64,000 nucleotides of DNA from Megamerina dolium (Eukaryota; Arthropoda; Insecta; Diptera; Megamerinidae): contig OY978525.1 of the NCBI GenBank assembly GCA_963854835.1, forward strand, positions 32,077,253-32,141,252. The letters run 5' to 3'. Each line of letters begins with the position of its first letter. Within the stretch, counting starts at the first letter, position 1. The notes under the pieces were generated by a model, which saw only the letters and a program-made list of their open reading frames with translations, was not told the origin of the DNA and did no database searches. Below, piece after piece: positions 21,549 through 37,350 of this stretch. The position numbers were made by a program, and so were the translations under genes.

Positions 21549-23436
21549 TATATTATACAAAATATTTCTAGAGAAATTTTAAACTGAAAATTTAATATGT
21601 TAATAAAAAAAATGTTGGCCTGAGAATGCAAAATGTTTTGGAGGTTTTACTATATGGGTCTAAGTCTTTCGTCGTAAGTTGGAATTGTTCCGCCACCAAA
21701 CAATGACCCTGAAATTGTTTCATAATGTATTCTACATATCGCCAGAATCATATTTTTGATTAATTTTTTACATTTCCCGCATGAAATTTAAAGCCAAGCG
21801 AAAACTTTTCAATCAATTCAAGGTAATTCCTTCTGTCTACGCCAGAATATAAATGTCGCGCACTGTCTGTCAATAAATAAATTTATAAAGTTTTAATTTT
21901 AAATTATAATATTCATTGCGTTGGCAACCCACAGCAAATTCATTATTTTCGCTATTTGCTTCTCTCTCTCTCTCTCTCACTTTTTCTTCTTCTCCGCTTG
22001 TTTTTGGTTTTTTCCTTTTTGGTTATTATTATTATTCTGATATTTATCACGACAGTGCGCGAATTTTTATATCTCTGTATTTTTTCTCTTTTATTAAATA
22101 TTTCTTTCTAAACAATAAATTAATTAAATTGTGAATTTCAAATTAAAATTAAAATCGAAAACATTAAACAAAAAAGTGTCTACTTAAATTAAAGTTAAGA
22201 CTAATTTAAAACTAAAACAACCTACATTAAACGTGCGTGTGTGTGTGCTCCTAGCGCGCCATCAACAACAGCGGCAAGGTTTGAACCAGCTTGTGGCCCA
22301 CCGGCGATTTCTCACCTCAACTCTACACCTTCCAAGTATTACTATTGAATAACTAAACTAAGCTTTGATCTTTCACTGATTTAAGTGCTTCTTGTTTTAT
22401 AAATTCAAGAGATTTTTAATGGATTATAAATCAATATGCATATAGGATATACTGGTATATAAATGTAAGTATTTACATATGTATTACGAGTATATAAACA
22501 TATCGAAATGATGCCTAAATCTATGCACATAAATTTCTCTGAATATATTCAAAAAAAAGAAAACCAAAATCCTTTTTGCTGCAAAAAAAAGAATATGCAT
22601 ATATCAGTCATAAGTAACTTTTGAATTTATATATATGAACTTTATTACAAAATCAAGTCGCCTTACTATCATCAACAACACAAACAATAACAGCAGCAGC
22701 AGTAATAGTAATAATATTTTCTTTATGCACAAAAATATGTAAATTTTGATAAAAAAAAATCCCTTTTCAGTGTTTATTTTGACTTTTGAATCCTTTTTTT
22801 TTTTTTTTTTGTGTTCTGTGTTGTGTATATAGTCCTATGTACATTGTATACATGTACCAGCTTCAACTCAATTGTAACATCTGTTGACTGACTGACTGTT
22901 TGTGTAGTGTTTCAGAGAATTTCAAAACTTAATGAACCTTTTTTGCATTGTTGTTTTCATTTTATGAAATAAAATATATACTACATTTTCACTTGCTTGC
23001 TCACTTCTTTCTCATCATCATCAACATCATCATCATCAAAATAAAATAGAATACAAATATAATGGAAACAAAAAATAGAAGCAATTTATATACAATTGAT
23101 AAATATATAGTACATATATAACGTCATCAAAATATATACATAAAATCAAAAAGGAGTAAGATTTTGGAGCAATCCTTAACAAGGGTTGTTATTTAAATTT
23201 CTGCGGTTTTTTGGAGTTTTTTTTTACTTCATCAATTGAAGTAGATACGGACGACTAGGCAAGAAGAATCAACAAAAGTTATACGAACTGGTTGCGTATA
23301 AAGTATTTTAGTAAGTACTGTAGGCGATATCAAATTGCAAATGTGCTAATTTGTAGTATTTACATTGATGCCAGGCTAATCTAGTGGTTTGAGGGTAAAT
23401 CTTTCTTAAAAAATGAGGTAGTGACAGAAAAAAAAA
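21549..23436. other. A+T-rich stretch with simple repeats, no clear gene
   Basis: It includes a (CT)n tract at 21961-21977, GTGTGTGTG near 22237, (CAG)n near 22690 and (CAT)n near 23010-23035. Several poly-T runs occur. No element end or conserved frame is seen. Confidence 0.6.
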
Positions 23437-23939
23437 TGACCTTACAGTCGGCTGTTTCAATTTAAGATAAGTGCAAACACTTTGTATGGGAGCTACTATA
23501 AATAGTAGGTATGGCTCGCCCATTTTGGCAAGGTTATGTAGTAGTATAATATGTGCTAAATATTGTTGTCCTACATGGCATATAAATGAGTTATAGCAAG
23601 TTAAAGATTTTGAAAATTCCGAGGTTAGTCGCTTTGAATGCTTGGCTATTGACCGATTGTGCCCAATATCAATTCTCTCCGTACCCTTGTATCATAGGAT
23701 ACTTATGCCAAATTTCGTCAAAATAGCTCAATATTTAGTCAAGTTATCGTGCGAACCAACCAGGTGACAGATAGACGGACGGACATCGTTAAATCGGAAA
23801 TTTAAGCGACGCTGATCACGAATATATATAATTTTTTATATTTCCGGAGATTTCTTCAAGTGGTTACAAACATCTGACCGAAATGAATATACCTTGCATA
23901 TTACATTAAGCAGGTTATAAAAGAGGTTATTTTCATAGC
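23437..23939 (+). mobile_element. DINE/Helentron-like element, short copy without tandem core
   Basis: It starts TGACCTTACAGTCGGCT and passes directly to GTTTCAATTTAAGATAAGTG, so the ~298-bp repeats found in the copy at 29.4 kb are absent. It then follows that copy through GTATGGGAGCTAC, TTGACCGAT, GTGACAGATAGACGGACGGA, GACGCTGATCACGAATATAT and ATCTGACCGAAATGAATATA. It ends in TATACCTTGCATATTACATT followed by AAGCAGGTTATA, a terminal stem-loop. Non-coding. Confidence 0.85.
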
Positions 23940-24430
23940 GAAATCACTCAATTTATTGGAATGTTCGATATTTTTGTATTAACTTTTCATTAGCATTTTT
24001 TTTTTGTATCAAATATGTAGATGTGCTTCAGCCTATTAATTAATTGTATCAAATATCAAAGATAAGTACATGAATAAAATGAAAGAAACTGTAGTTAATA
24101 GCATGTTCTCATGGTGACTCCAAAGAGGAAAATTATAATTAATTGACTTTAGAAATTTTTAATGACAAAAGGATAGAAAAGCATATATGTATTTAAATAT
24201 AGAAAAGGGAACAATTTTCAATCAAAATACGAAAATAGAAATTTGATTAAATTATAGGCAAATGGTGATAACAAAATCCTTCATCGTATATAGTTCTTTA
24301 TAGGAACCTACGTATAAATAAATATAAAACGTTTATGGGCATATTTAACAATCATATATAGAACAAAATTTGAGCTATTATTATACTAGATCCAAAAAAA
24401 AAATTAAGAGAAAAGGTATTAGATTCCACA
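23940..24430. other. A+T-rich stretch without recognised gene
   Basis: No repeat or frame of note between the short Helentron-like element and the ~152-bp array. Confidence 0.6.
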
Positions 24431-24970
24431 CACCATGATAGACAGACAGAATTACTGTGGAAATAAATACTTTTGTATGGCAGGTAGGCGTGATTTTCAT
24501 TCGATTTCGTATATTCTCAAAATATTTTGTTCATTATTAAATTTATTTGATAAAGTGAGTTTCAGCTTCGTAACTGTGTATTTTAGAGAGTTAAGTGTGA
24601 AAATATGTATACGAAAACTGACTTTTCTATGGGAGCTATGCATAGTTTTCATGCGATTTTGTCCATTCCCGAAATCTTTTCTTTATTATTAAATATAATA
24701 TCACAGACAAACTTTCAGCTCCCTAGCTTTATATATGCGTGCAAAAATTGTGAAAAAGTACATAGGGAAGCATATTTTTGTATGGAAGGTAGGTGTAGAT
24801 TTTATCCGATTACACCCAAACAAGAACTCGTTAGTTCGTTGATAAAAATATATAAATTATATACAAATTTTCAACAAGATTGCTTCATAATTACGGTAGT
24901 TGTCGTTCGTAAATATAGACATGGCAAATTAGATAAATTAACTCGGATTCTGATTCTGAACGATATTATA
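24430..24970 (+). repeat. Array of ~152-bp repeats, DINE/Helentron-like
   Basis: Three units with cores near 24478 (TTTGTATGGCAGGTAGGCGT), 24625 and 24777, about 150 bp apart. The array ends at 24880-24965 with GCTTCATAATTACGGTAGTT, GTCGTTCG and AACTCGGATTCTGATTCTGA, the same terminal block as the array at 11.1-12.2 kb. Frames across it are by-products of the repeat. Confidence 0.75.
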
Positions 24971-25034
24971 CCTATTTATTTTTTTATAACTTACACTTAA
25001 TTTTTTGTTTTGTTTTTTTATCTTTGTTGTTAGC

Positions 25035-25145
25035 GGGTTAGGTATAGAGACCATGTGGTAACATAATGGGCCTATGTCGGCATAAGTGTGTCCTTCGGGA
25101 TAGCCACCCCTTTCCTACCAACGTACCTACCTACACCTTTGAGTG
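25035..25145 (+). mobile_element. LOA-like non-LTR 3'UTR fragment
   Basis: CATGTGGTAACATAATGGGC, CTATGTCGG and CATAAGTGTGTCC parallel the 3'UTR of the RNase H element at 39265-39310 (GTGGTGTTACAATGGGTCTC, GGGCTAAGTACGCC) and the minus-strand piece at 48.0 kb. No coding sequence is attached. Confidence 0.6.
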
Positions 25146-28384
<3,239 letters not shown>

Positions 28385-28830
28385 TCGTATGGGAGCTTCA
28401 CTAATGGTTCAAGTAGGAGGTAAGTTTATTTGGAGAAAATGTTTCAGGGATTAACCAAACATTTCGCCTCTCTAGTATCGATTCCTGTGCAATTATCTGA
28501 TTATTTTTTCATTTGCAAGTGTTTTTTTAATTTAATTTTGTAGGGGAGTCTTCCTAAAAACCAAAAATAGGAAGTAATAAATTCGCAAAATGTTGGGTAG
28601 CAAAAATAAATTTAGATGTGTCATATATTTCTCTCTGGGCGCACTGTTACCGAGGGAATATATATTTTTTTAATGTCTATTTGGTAGGCGAGTCTCTCTA
28701 TGAGATTGAAAAAAGAAGTACATTTGTTCAGCAATAATGTTGAGATGAAAATGTTGGGGGATCTGTCATACATTTTACTCCTCTAATAGCGATTTTGGGT
28801 AATTTAATAAATGTTTCAACATTTATCATC
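28385..28830 (+). repeat. Fragment of the 8.2-kb degenerate tandem family
   Basis: CGTATGGGAGCTTCACTAAT, CGCCTCTCTAGTATCGATTC and TTTTACTCCTCTAATAGCGA repeat the unit structure (GTATGGnAGTC, then CCTCTAGnG-CGATT) about three times. Confidence 0.55.
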
Positions 28831-28989
28831 TTAAAATCACAAGGTCAAAAACATTTGACAGAGTCAAACCAGTCCTAGAATAAATTTAGAAGTGTTTACC
28901 TCTTTTGTTGAACAAGATTATATTTTCTTTTTTCTTTTTACTTCACATTGACCTGAAAGAGAACTGGAAGAGAACAACAAGATGGGAGA

Positions 28990-29190
28990 GTTCTATCGAA
29001 ACCACTGATTTATTGAAAGAACAATTTAGAGGCAACCAGAATCCAAGAATATTCTTCTTTTTCAAACTTTTCATGACATTGACCTGCAAGGGTTTCGGTT
29101 GGAACATGATAGTGTTATGCTACTGGTACAGTGCTATCGAAGTAATTCATTTATTCAAATAACAATTTAGAGACAAGCAGAATTAACAAC
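28990..29190 (+). repeat. Direct repeat, ~57 bp, 140 bp apart
   Basis: The segments from about 28993 (CTATCGAAACCACTGATTTA then AACAATTTAGAGGCAA) and 29133 (CTATCGAAGTAATTCATTTA then AACAATTTAGAGACAA) are alike. Two units of an unknown tandem repeat. Confidence 0.6.
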
Positions 29191-29204
29191 ATGTGGCACG
29201 AAAA

Positions 29205-29357
29205 GATGAAAAATATTCGTAATAATGTCGACCAAAAAAATTGCGACATTATTGAAAAAATTTATGAAGTAATATCATATAAAATAACCTTATTCTCAAA
29301 AATTTTTGTAATAATGTCGAAAAATCGCTTGTTAAATTTTCAATATTATTAAAAAAA
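29205..29357. repeat. TGTCG-motif repeat, left flank
   Basis: GTAATAATGTCGACC and GTAATAATGTCGAAAAAT recur within an A+T-rich background. The same style continues at 30930-31245, so the Helentron-like element between seems to have entered this repeat. Related blocks lie at 36.2 and 61.4 kb. Confidence 0.55.
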
Positions 29358-30929
29358 AATCTCCTTACAGTCGGCTGGGGCCGACCAAACTATACCCTGC
29401 ATATGTAGATTTATATATAAAAAGTTTACTCGAATATCCAACTTTTCTTTTATTTCCACTTTTCGAGAAACAATTTTTGCATATACTACTAATTTACACC
29501 CGAAATATGGTTGACTTTGACGAAGTAAAAGGATTTTAAGATAATTCCGAGGCTTAGTATGGGAGCTATATAAAAAGTGGGCGTGGCTTACCACTTTCTA
29601 GTAAATCCAATTAATTTTTCAATGTTAATCCACACCTTAAATTTGGTGTCCTACGTTGAATAGTTTCTAAGTTATGGTGGTTAACATTTTTGTTTAATTT
29701 CCTCAACTTTGTATGGGAGCCCCAATAAGAAGTGGGCGTGGTACGCTGATTTTTCGCCAGATTATTTCCGACTACGATATTAATCCAAGTGTCAATTATG
29801 ATTATTTTAGGCAGAAGATTGCCGAAGTTACAGCTGTTTCAATTTAAAATTTGTATGGGGGCTACGATAACCACTGGCCGTGGTGCGCCCATTTTTTGTG
29901 AGCCTAGTTGCTCGTACAATACTAATCCATACCCTAAGTCTCGTTGTCCTAGGCTAAATGGTTTGTAAGCTATGGAGCTTAAAATTTTAGTTTAATTCAC
30001 TCGACTTTGTATGGGAGACCCATGAAGGAGTGGGCGTGGCACACTGATTTTCTGCCAGATTTTTGCCGACTACGATATTAATTTAAGTGTCAGTTATGGT
30101 TATTCTAGACAGAAGATTGCCGAAGTTACAGCTGTTTCAATTTAAAATATGTATGGGGGCTACGATAAACACTGGGCGTGGTGCGCCCATTTTCTGTGAG
30201 CCTAGTTGCTCATACAATACTAATCCACACCTTAAATCTCGTTACTCTACGCTGAATAGTTTGCAAGTTATAACCGGTAACATTTTTTTAAATTTCCGCA
30301 ACTTTGTATGGGAGACCAAAAAAGGAGTGGGCGTGGCACATTGATTTTCTGCCATATTATTTCTGACTACCGTGTTAATCTAAGTGTCAATTTTGGTTAT
30401 TCTAGACAGAAGATTGTAGAAGTTACAGCAGTTTCAATTTAAAAGAAGTACAGACACTTTGTATGGGAGCTACGCTAGAAAGTAGGCGTGGCTCAACCAC
30501 TTTTGGTGAGGTTATATAGTAGTATAATATAACTCTATGTGCAAAATATTGTTGTCCCAAGTGGTATATTGTGTGAGTTATAGCTTTGAATGCTTGGTGT
30601 GGGCGTGGTTATTGACCGATCATGCCCAATATCAATCCCCTCCGTACCCTTGGATCATAGATTACTTATGCCAAATTTCATCGAAATAGCTCAATATTTA
30701 CTCAAGTTATTGTGCGAACCAGCCAGGTGACAGACAGACGGACGGACGGACGGACGGACGGACGGACGGACGGACGGACGGACGGACGGACATCGTTAAA
30801 TCGAAAATTTAATCGACGCTGATCACGAATATATATCTATGTCTATATCTCCGGAGATTCCTTCAAGTGGACACAAACATCTGACCGAAATGAATATACC
30901 ATGCATATTGCATTATGCAGGGTATAAAG
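29358..30929 (+). mobile_element. DINE/Helentron-like element with ~298-bp tandem core (full copy)
   Basis: The 5' end carries TTACAGTCGGCTGGGGCCGA, in which GTCGGC and GCCGAC form a subterminal hairpin, then TATACCCTGCAT. The core has three ~298-bp units with GACTTTGTATGGGAG and GTGGGCGTGGC near 29706, 30005 and 30302, interleaved with GGGGCTACGATAA segments. The 3' part has GCGAACCAGCCAGGTGACAG, a (CGGA)n run, TGATCACGAATATATATC, CCGGAGATTCCTTCAAGTGG and a 32-bp stem-loop at 30895-30926 ending ATGCAGGGTATA. The ends, the GGGCGTGGC cores and the GGACGGAC/TGATCA blocks are known from Drosophila DINE-1/Helentron-type elements. Non-coding, so non-autonomous. Confidence 0.85.
30735..30790. repeat. 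(CGGA)n microsatellite within the Helentron-like element
   Basis: About 14 units of GGAC. Sister copies hold only two units (23.77 kb) or none (48.77 kb), so the tract has expanded in this copy. Confidence 0.95.
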
Positions 30930-31245
30930 AATGGCCAAATTTTCGACATTACTGCAATATATTTGAGATCGTTACAAACAATTTTATATGAAGAAAATTT
31001 CAACATTGCATAAAGTTTTTGTGTAATGTTTTTGAAACAAAATTTTGCAGAAACGGCGGTTTCGATATTAGTGCAGAAATTTTAGCAATAATCTCGAACA
31101 TTTATAATATATAAACCATTTTTTGCAATAATATATCGATATCGATATAAAATTTTCAAAATATCTAATTTTGTTTTTTTCATATAAAGTTTTTTTGCAA
31201 CAACATAAAGACATACATATCTCCAATAATTTTGAAGTTTTTTTC
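30930..31245. repeat. TGTCG-motif repeat, right flank
   Basis: Phrases such as TTTTCGACATTACTGCAATA, AGCAATAATCTCGAAC and TTTTGCAATAATATATCG match the repeat style of 29205-29357 across the Helentron-like insertion. Confidence 0.5.
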
Positions 31246-31249
31246 AATA

Positions 31250-33127
31250 TAACCGCTATCCTATATTAACTGATAAATGAAATACTGGCGTGGGTCCTTC
31301 GAGATCATATAATGTAACGCTAGTGGACAATTCAATTTTCTGTGGAGATATGTTAATTTGCCACGGGCTTATATCAACAAATGTTATGGAATTATTTTTT
31401 AAATAAAATCAAATCATCATCTAACTAAACTAAATTTATAGCACACAAAAAACACGCTTTATTTACACTTTGTTGATTCTATGTGCGAATTCCTGGTAGA
31501 CTAATGCCAAAAGTCTCTCACTCTATTTCCCTCTCTCTTTCTCCGTATCTATGTGTATGTGCATTGGCAAGATGTCATCGTGATTGGAATTTTCAAAACA
31601 AATTTTCTCTGAAAAACAATTTTTCTTTTACGCAGACTTGACATTGGCATCAAGCTGACATGCTCTTGTCCATATGGCTGTCTGGCAGGTTTATGCGTGC
31701 TTTAAATGTATTACTTGTTGTTATTTTCTATGTTAGATATATATCTACTTTTATACTTATATTTGGATACATACTTAAATATATATATTTTCTAAATAGA
31801 AATTGTTTCAAACATCCAAGACTCTGTCTTTAGAATTTGAACTCTCTTTGTTTTATTTTTTCTTTCGTCAATGCAATATGTTTTTTTTGCATTTTTCCAG
31901 GTACGAGGTTTATGTAGACCATAGCTTAGATTAACAGAGCAATAAAAATCATATATCAAGCAATGTATGTATGTATCCAAAACATCACACCCTCAACCCA
32001 TCAACCCTCCAATGTCATAAAGCTTACTCTATGGAATTTTAAACCTTCACAAAAATGAAATAAATAAAAATAAGCCCGAAAAAAAACGTTTTATCCTTGG
32101 CCACATAATGACACATCATGGACATGGTTGTTGTCGGTTTTTGAATTTTTTTGGTTGGTTGTGACGACTAGAAACTTGTGCTGTTCTCCCTTTGGTCACT
32201 ATTTTTATTTTGGTTTTTTGTTCACTAACATCTATGTAATAGATTTAGTTTTGGAAGGGTGGAAGAAACAAGCCATCAGCATTTAACATAAGAAGTGCAC
32301 CAATGGATAGAGGTAGCTGAAAGGGGAACATAAATATAAACACGTATCATTTAGGGGCAAATAGTACATAGTTGAATATAATTTTTTATGATTTTCAATA
32401 TTTCGGTTTTTATTTTACTCGTATGCTTTCTGAATTACGACCTCACCTTCACCTCGATATCTCTCTCTCTTACTCATTTTCCTAGTTCATACAATCTCAG
32501 CAGAAACTTTATACTCTTATCGTCCTTGGGGTATTTTTTTTTTTTCCTTTTACAACTCAACGCATACTTTTTTGAAGCTTATTGAGCAATAAGTATAAGT
32601 ATAGTGAATTGAGCGCTGGAGAGTAGCATATGAGTGAGTGAAAAAATATTGAAGTGTCGACATCCTTGAAAAATGATGTTAACCTCGTTTGCTTTTACAT
32701 ATTTTTATAATTTTTCAAAATGGAAAATATATTTCTATAGACATATTTACATATAAACGTATAAGTACATTTATATATATGCGATTCTATAGGTATTTCT
32801 AATAGGTAAGAGCTCTATGAAATTTTTGCAGAATTTTTCAAGAACATACAAGGGATACAATATGTGTAGGATCTATTGTTCTTTTTTGAATTACTTGTAG
32901 TTGGGTACTTTCATATGTAAATTTGCAATTTAAAAAGTTCAAAATCAAATTAAATTAAATACAAAAGAATCTCTTTGAAGATTAAGTTAAATGATAATCA
33001 ACAAAAAAACGCAATAAAGATGACGATAATTAATATAATATTTATTAGAAAATTTTATGTTTTCAAGCTGTTTAGTAGAAGGGGGAATGGAGATCATGGA
33101 TGGGAGTTAACAAACCTCTCTTAATTC
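31250..33127. other. A+T-rich stretch without recognised gene
   Basis: It contains CT-rich tracts near 31510 and 32460. I find no coding sequence or repeat that recurs. Confidence 0.6.
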
Positions 33128-33131
33128 ATAT

Positions 33132-33550
33132 TGTTACATTTTTATTTTGTGAACGTTTAATTCTATTGGAATCAACCTTGTTCGATAACTAGATTCTGTC
33201 TATAATAATTGCAACACTTATTTTGTACAACTATATACAACAACAATTTATTTAATCAACTCTATTTACAATCAACTATTTACAATAACTCTTTAATGTA
33301 CTTGCAACTTTTGCGTCTGATACTGTATCAATGTTTATGTGATCACCTTGCGTATTCAATTTATTTCGTTTGTCAACGACTGACTCTGTGGCAATACTCC
33401 AGAATCTTCTTTTATCGTGGTCCAGATTCTTGTCTTTCTTTCTCGTTGGCTTGTTCTGGCTATCGATTACGTTGACATTCGTTTCGATACTACCAATATT
33501 GGTATCATTCACAATTACTGATGAGTAACCAACTATCGATACTCGTTACA
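33132..33550. mobile_element. Probable solo LTR of a retrotransposon
   Basis: The segment begins TGTTACA and ends CGTTACA (419 bp), so it has TG...CA ends with a short terminal inversion. It is flanked by ATAT at 33128-33131 and at 33551-33554, a 4-bp duplication of the kind Gypsy-type elements make. The minus strand has AATAAA-like signals near its 3' end. No internal coding region lies nearby, which fits LTR-LTR recombination. The family is not identified. A 4-bp A+T match could occur by chance. Confidence 0.5.
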
Positions 33551-33554
33551 ATAT

Positions 33555-36229
33555 TAAAACATATTGTTGACTCTATGTGTAGAAACATTTTCATGTAGTT
33601 ACATAATACAAACATGTACCTCTAAGAAAAATATTGTATTAGCAAAACAGAGTACTTCAACCATTGAATTAATAAAGTTCTTCCCAAGATATAAACTGAG
33701 CTATCCGTGTTGACTAATCGCACTTTAAACGGTTTCTGATTTCTGTTGGCCAAGTAACACCAATTCGTACTAATTTTGTACTAAACCAAACTAGAATTAT
33801 AAGAATGAATGAAATGAAAGAATCCTATTTATAGTTTCTATGTGATGAATTACTTGATTTTATGTCCCCATTGTATTATTTTCAATTATAATTATTATAA
33901 TAATGCATTAACTGAATCGAATCCTTATTTATAGTGTAATTGGGCAACACTTTTATGCCAGCATGATTAGTAAAATACTTATTAGTATATACTTTAAGTA
34001 AGTCAGTTTGAGTATTAAAATAAAAATTTGGATCTCTCACACTAAAGTGAAACTTTGGAGTCACATTTTATAGGATATCTCCTAGATTCATTTAATATAT
34101 ATTGCATCTGAGTATGCCGGAAGAAGTTTCTTTCTTTCTAACTGTATTAAATTCAGGGCAATTTCAAAAGTATCATTAAAATCCAATTTTATAATCAAAC
34201 TATGATTTTAGAAACCATGGATCATACTGATCAATGCATAATCTACATTCATGGTGGCACCTCTGAAAAGTGACTTCTGCAAGAGAGAGCTCTAATCAAC
34301 TGGTTTTAGTAGATTTTTTATTAAAATTTTTATAATTCGTTCAATAATGTTTGAATGTTTAATGGAATTATGTTGACTAAAGTATGAATTTAGTGTGTTT
34401 AAGTCCTATTTCAAAGAATTAGGTTCATTGAAATGAAATTTTAGTAGCTTTCAATTCTATCATGGAACCTTGTAGTAAAAAATATCAAATTATAGCTGAA
34501 GAACTTAAAAACTGTTCAATATTAGAGGAATATTTGGCTATTCATGTCTAGAATGGTTGGAAATCATCAAGTGGTATTATAATCGTTACTGAAAAATCGT
34601 GTTCATTTTCACCAAATACTTTTTATATTTATATTTTACGTTATTTAATAATTATCACAATCTTCTTTTATCACTGATAATACATTTTAATATCATTTTT
34701 CTCTCAGCCTTACGATAATACATAAATCTTAATTCTTAATTTTTGTTTTTCATCCTCAAATACAATATATAAAATTCATTCTACTTACTTCTAACTGTCT
34801 GCATCAATATAAGTGTATAGTATACTCACATTTAAGTATTTCATCATTTTCGTTTTAGGCTCATATAAATACCTTTTGTGATTTACTTTAGCATATTTTT
34901 TTTCTTCCCTTTTCAACATTATCACCCAATTTGTAATTACTCAATGCAAACAGATTTATGTCTTAATGCCTTCTTTGTATCGCTCTTACTCGATCCCCAT
35001 ATATTTTCTGTATCCGGCCTAAATCGTTATTTCTTATTCTTATTGCTGTGAGTATAAGTATATAGAAAAAAATAATAATAATAAGAATGTCCGTCCTTTC
35101 ACTAAGCTCATTTTGATGTACATGTCCATCAAATGAAAATAAAAATGGAAACCTAAGCAAGCTAGAGCAACAAATTAAGTGTATGGGAAAGAAAAATGAA
35201 ACCAGAAAAGATGGAAAAAAAATCAAAATAAATGGTGCCACGCTTCAATTACTAATCGCCAGCAAATTTTCTTATTAGATTATTTTCAAACAACAATATT
35301 TCTCTTTCATTGACTCGCCAACATAGAGGAAGCCTTACTGCGCGAGTGAACAATATTCTGAAGCTTCACTTTTGTATGGCATGAAATGCTTTTTTTAGAT
35401 GCCGCTTGCCTTTTCGTCTTTCGCCTAACGAGTCTTAAAAGCAGCCTACAATTCTTTTGTAGAAAACGTTGCTATTAGTGATTTTTTTGACGCCATACAT
35501 TCAAGGATATCTACAAATATAGGTACAACAACTTTTACATCATCCGTTCGTTAGCTCGTTCGTTCATTCTTCAATTGATGACGATGGTAGCTGGTAGTGA
35601 TGAAAGTGTCGCTGATAGATTTACTGTAACGGTGATGGATCATTTACTTAAACAATTTAAAGTATTGTGCTTAATCACGCAATCACACTCTCTGCTTTCT
35701 ACAAATTTCTTTTTGTAACTTTTTGATTTTCACCAATTCTGTAGGCCTTTCGATATTTCGACAAGCACTGTGATTCATAGCATAGATAAAATCTAACAAA
35801 TTTAATGTCATTTAAGTGGTAATACTCCAGCTAAGAGACCTGCAGCAAAGCTTTGAGGAAAACTAAGTTTTCATTGATGCTACAAATAATAATTTTTATT
35901 AATGTAATTTTTACACAAAAATATTTATGCACATAATTTTTGTATCTTTGAGTAAAACGTGTATGACAAATTGGTTAGCAGGATTGTAATATAATTTTCT
36001 CTTTCATATTTCTCGTTGTTTTGTATATTTTTGCATCAAGAATTGATCAAAATTTTGCATGTAAATTATGAAAGAAAATGTGTAAAATATGTAAAAATAA
36101 TTTTTTAGCTTTACTTTATCAGAAAAGTAATATTTGAATTTTTTCTCCGATTCCAAAAAAAATAATTAATTTAAAGCAATTTAAAAATATCCACACCCTA
36201 AAAGTATGCTCTCATGGATTACCATGGAA
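33555..36229. other. A+T-rich stretch without recognised gene
   Basis: Frames up to 92 codons occur, but they are low in complexity and match nothing I know. No element ends are seen. Confidence 0.6.
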
Positions 36230-36460
36230 ATTGTAATCGATCCAACTGTCGAACGAATTAATGTCGAATTTGTTTGCACTAATACCGAAATTTTTAAACG
36301 GAAACAAATGTTCGACATTATTCCAAAAATGTTTGCAATAACGCCGAAATCACAATTTTTCAAAAATCAATCAAATTCAGATTTTCTTCCAGATGATCAA
36401 AATTTTTCTTTTTGCAATAACGTCGGAAAAGTTATTCAAGTTTTTCGATTTATTTGACTG
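36230..36460 (+). repeat. TGTCG-motif repeat
   Basis: GCACTAATACCGAAATTTTT, TTCGACATTATTCC, TTTGCAATAACGCCGAAATC and TTTGCAATAACGTCGG recur with spacings of about 35-75 bp. It is the same family as at 29.2, 30.9 and 61.4 kb. The 83-codon frame through it is a by-product. Confidence 0.6.
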
Positions 36461-36509
36461 GTTCAATGCCGGCTTTTATAGACTTCGACCGACTGTAAAA
36501 TACTTCGGC

Positions 36510-37345
36510 AGTCGCTTGTATTCTTCGCTCTCTTACGCAAGTTAGAAATTCGAGGTTCTCTATACTTGATTTTTCCACCTTGAGCCTTCATTATCCTTGT
36601 CATCCTCTAGCAGGTTCCAAATACAAAACCTTTGAAAGATCTTAGAAATGACTTTTCTCTCAAAAATTCCAAGCAACTTCTCATCCGAGGTAGACAGTAT
36701 CCAGACTTCTCGACCATACTTGAGGACGAACAATTTGAGAGACTTGTACGGTGTGTGGCACCAACCCATCACAATTTTCACCGAAAAACGGGAATTAAAC
36801 AGGTCATTCTACAAAATCAAATGAGTTATCCAAGAATATCATATTCAGACATTATTGTGGGAAGTAATCCCATATTGGACTGTCGAAAGCCGTTGTATAT
36901 ATCGATCTGGTTTTTCTTGAATCGACGCCATTTTTAGCCCAGTGGTCTATGGTTGATTTTAATCAGGTTCAGGCTTCGAAAAGACCTTGTATGCGATGCT
37001 GAGAAGATTATCTTATCCAAGAAAGTTGGCAAAAATGTAGGGTCTCCTATTTTATTTATTGGGCAGAGTACATAGGAACTCCAATTATGGAGTATAATTT
37101 TCTCCGATCATATTCTGTATATATTATGGTATATGCAGACAAGTAGCTTCCCGCTTCGTATCTTGAAGAAGTTAGCGGGCAGTATATTTCCGAATGAAGC
37201 TTTGTTGATTTTCAGCCTCATTATGGCTGCTTTGACAAAATCGAGGTAGCGTAATGGAACATCAGCACCCTTAACCGCAATTGGGATGTTCAGACAATCT
37301 CCAATACTGTCGGATTTATTCGTTGTGCCGCCATTCAATAACTGT
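36510..37345 (-). pseudogene. RTE-like non-LTR reverse transcriptase, heavily deleted
   Basis: The minus strand from 37338 encodes PLRYLDFVKAAIMRLKINKA, then ILPANFFKIRSGKLLVCIYH, IYRIWSEKIILHNW and a CPINK-GDPTF segment. This is the N-terminal RT region (KxAIxxLKNNKA, PAExFK, IWxxxxxPxxW). After a damaged middle, 36781-36560 encodes SLKLFVLKYGREVWILSTSD then EKLLGIFERKVISKIFQ, and the end reads ISNLRKRAK. The RT core with the catalytic box is deleted. It is the same family as the tail fragments at 1.3, 17.8, 19.0-19.7, 41.9 and 45.2 kb, and the only copy with the upstream RT part. Confidence 0.7.
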
Positions 37346-37350
37346 CAATA

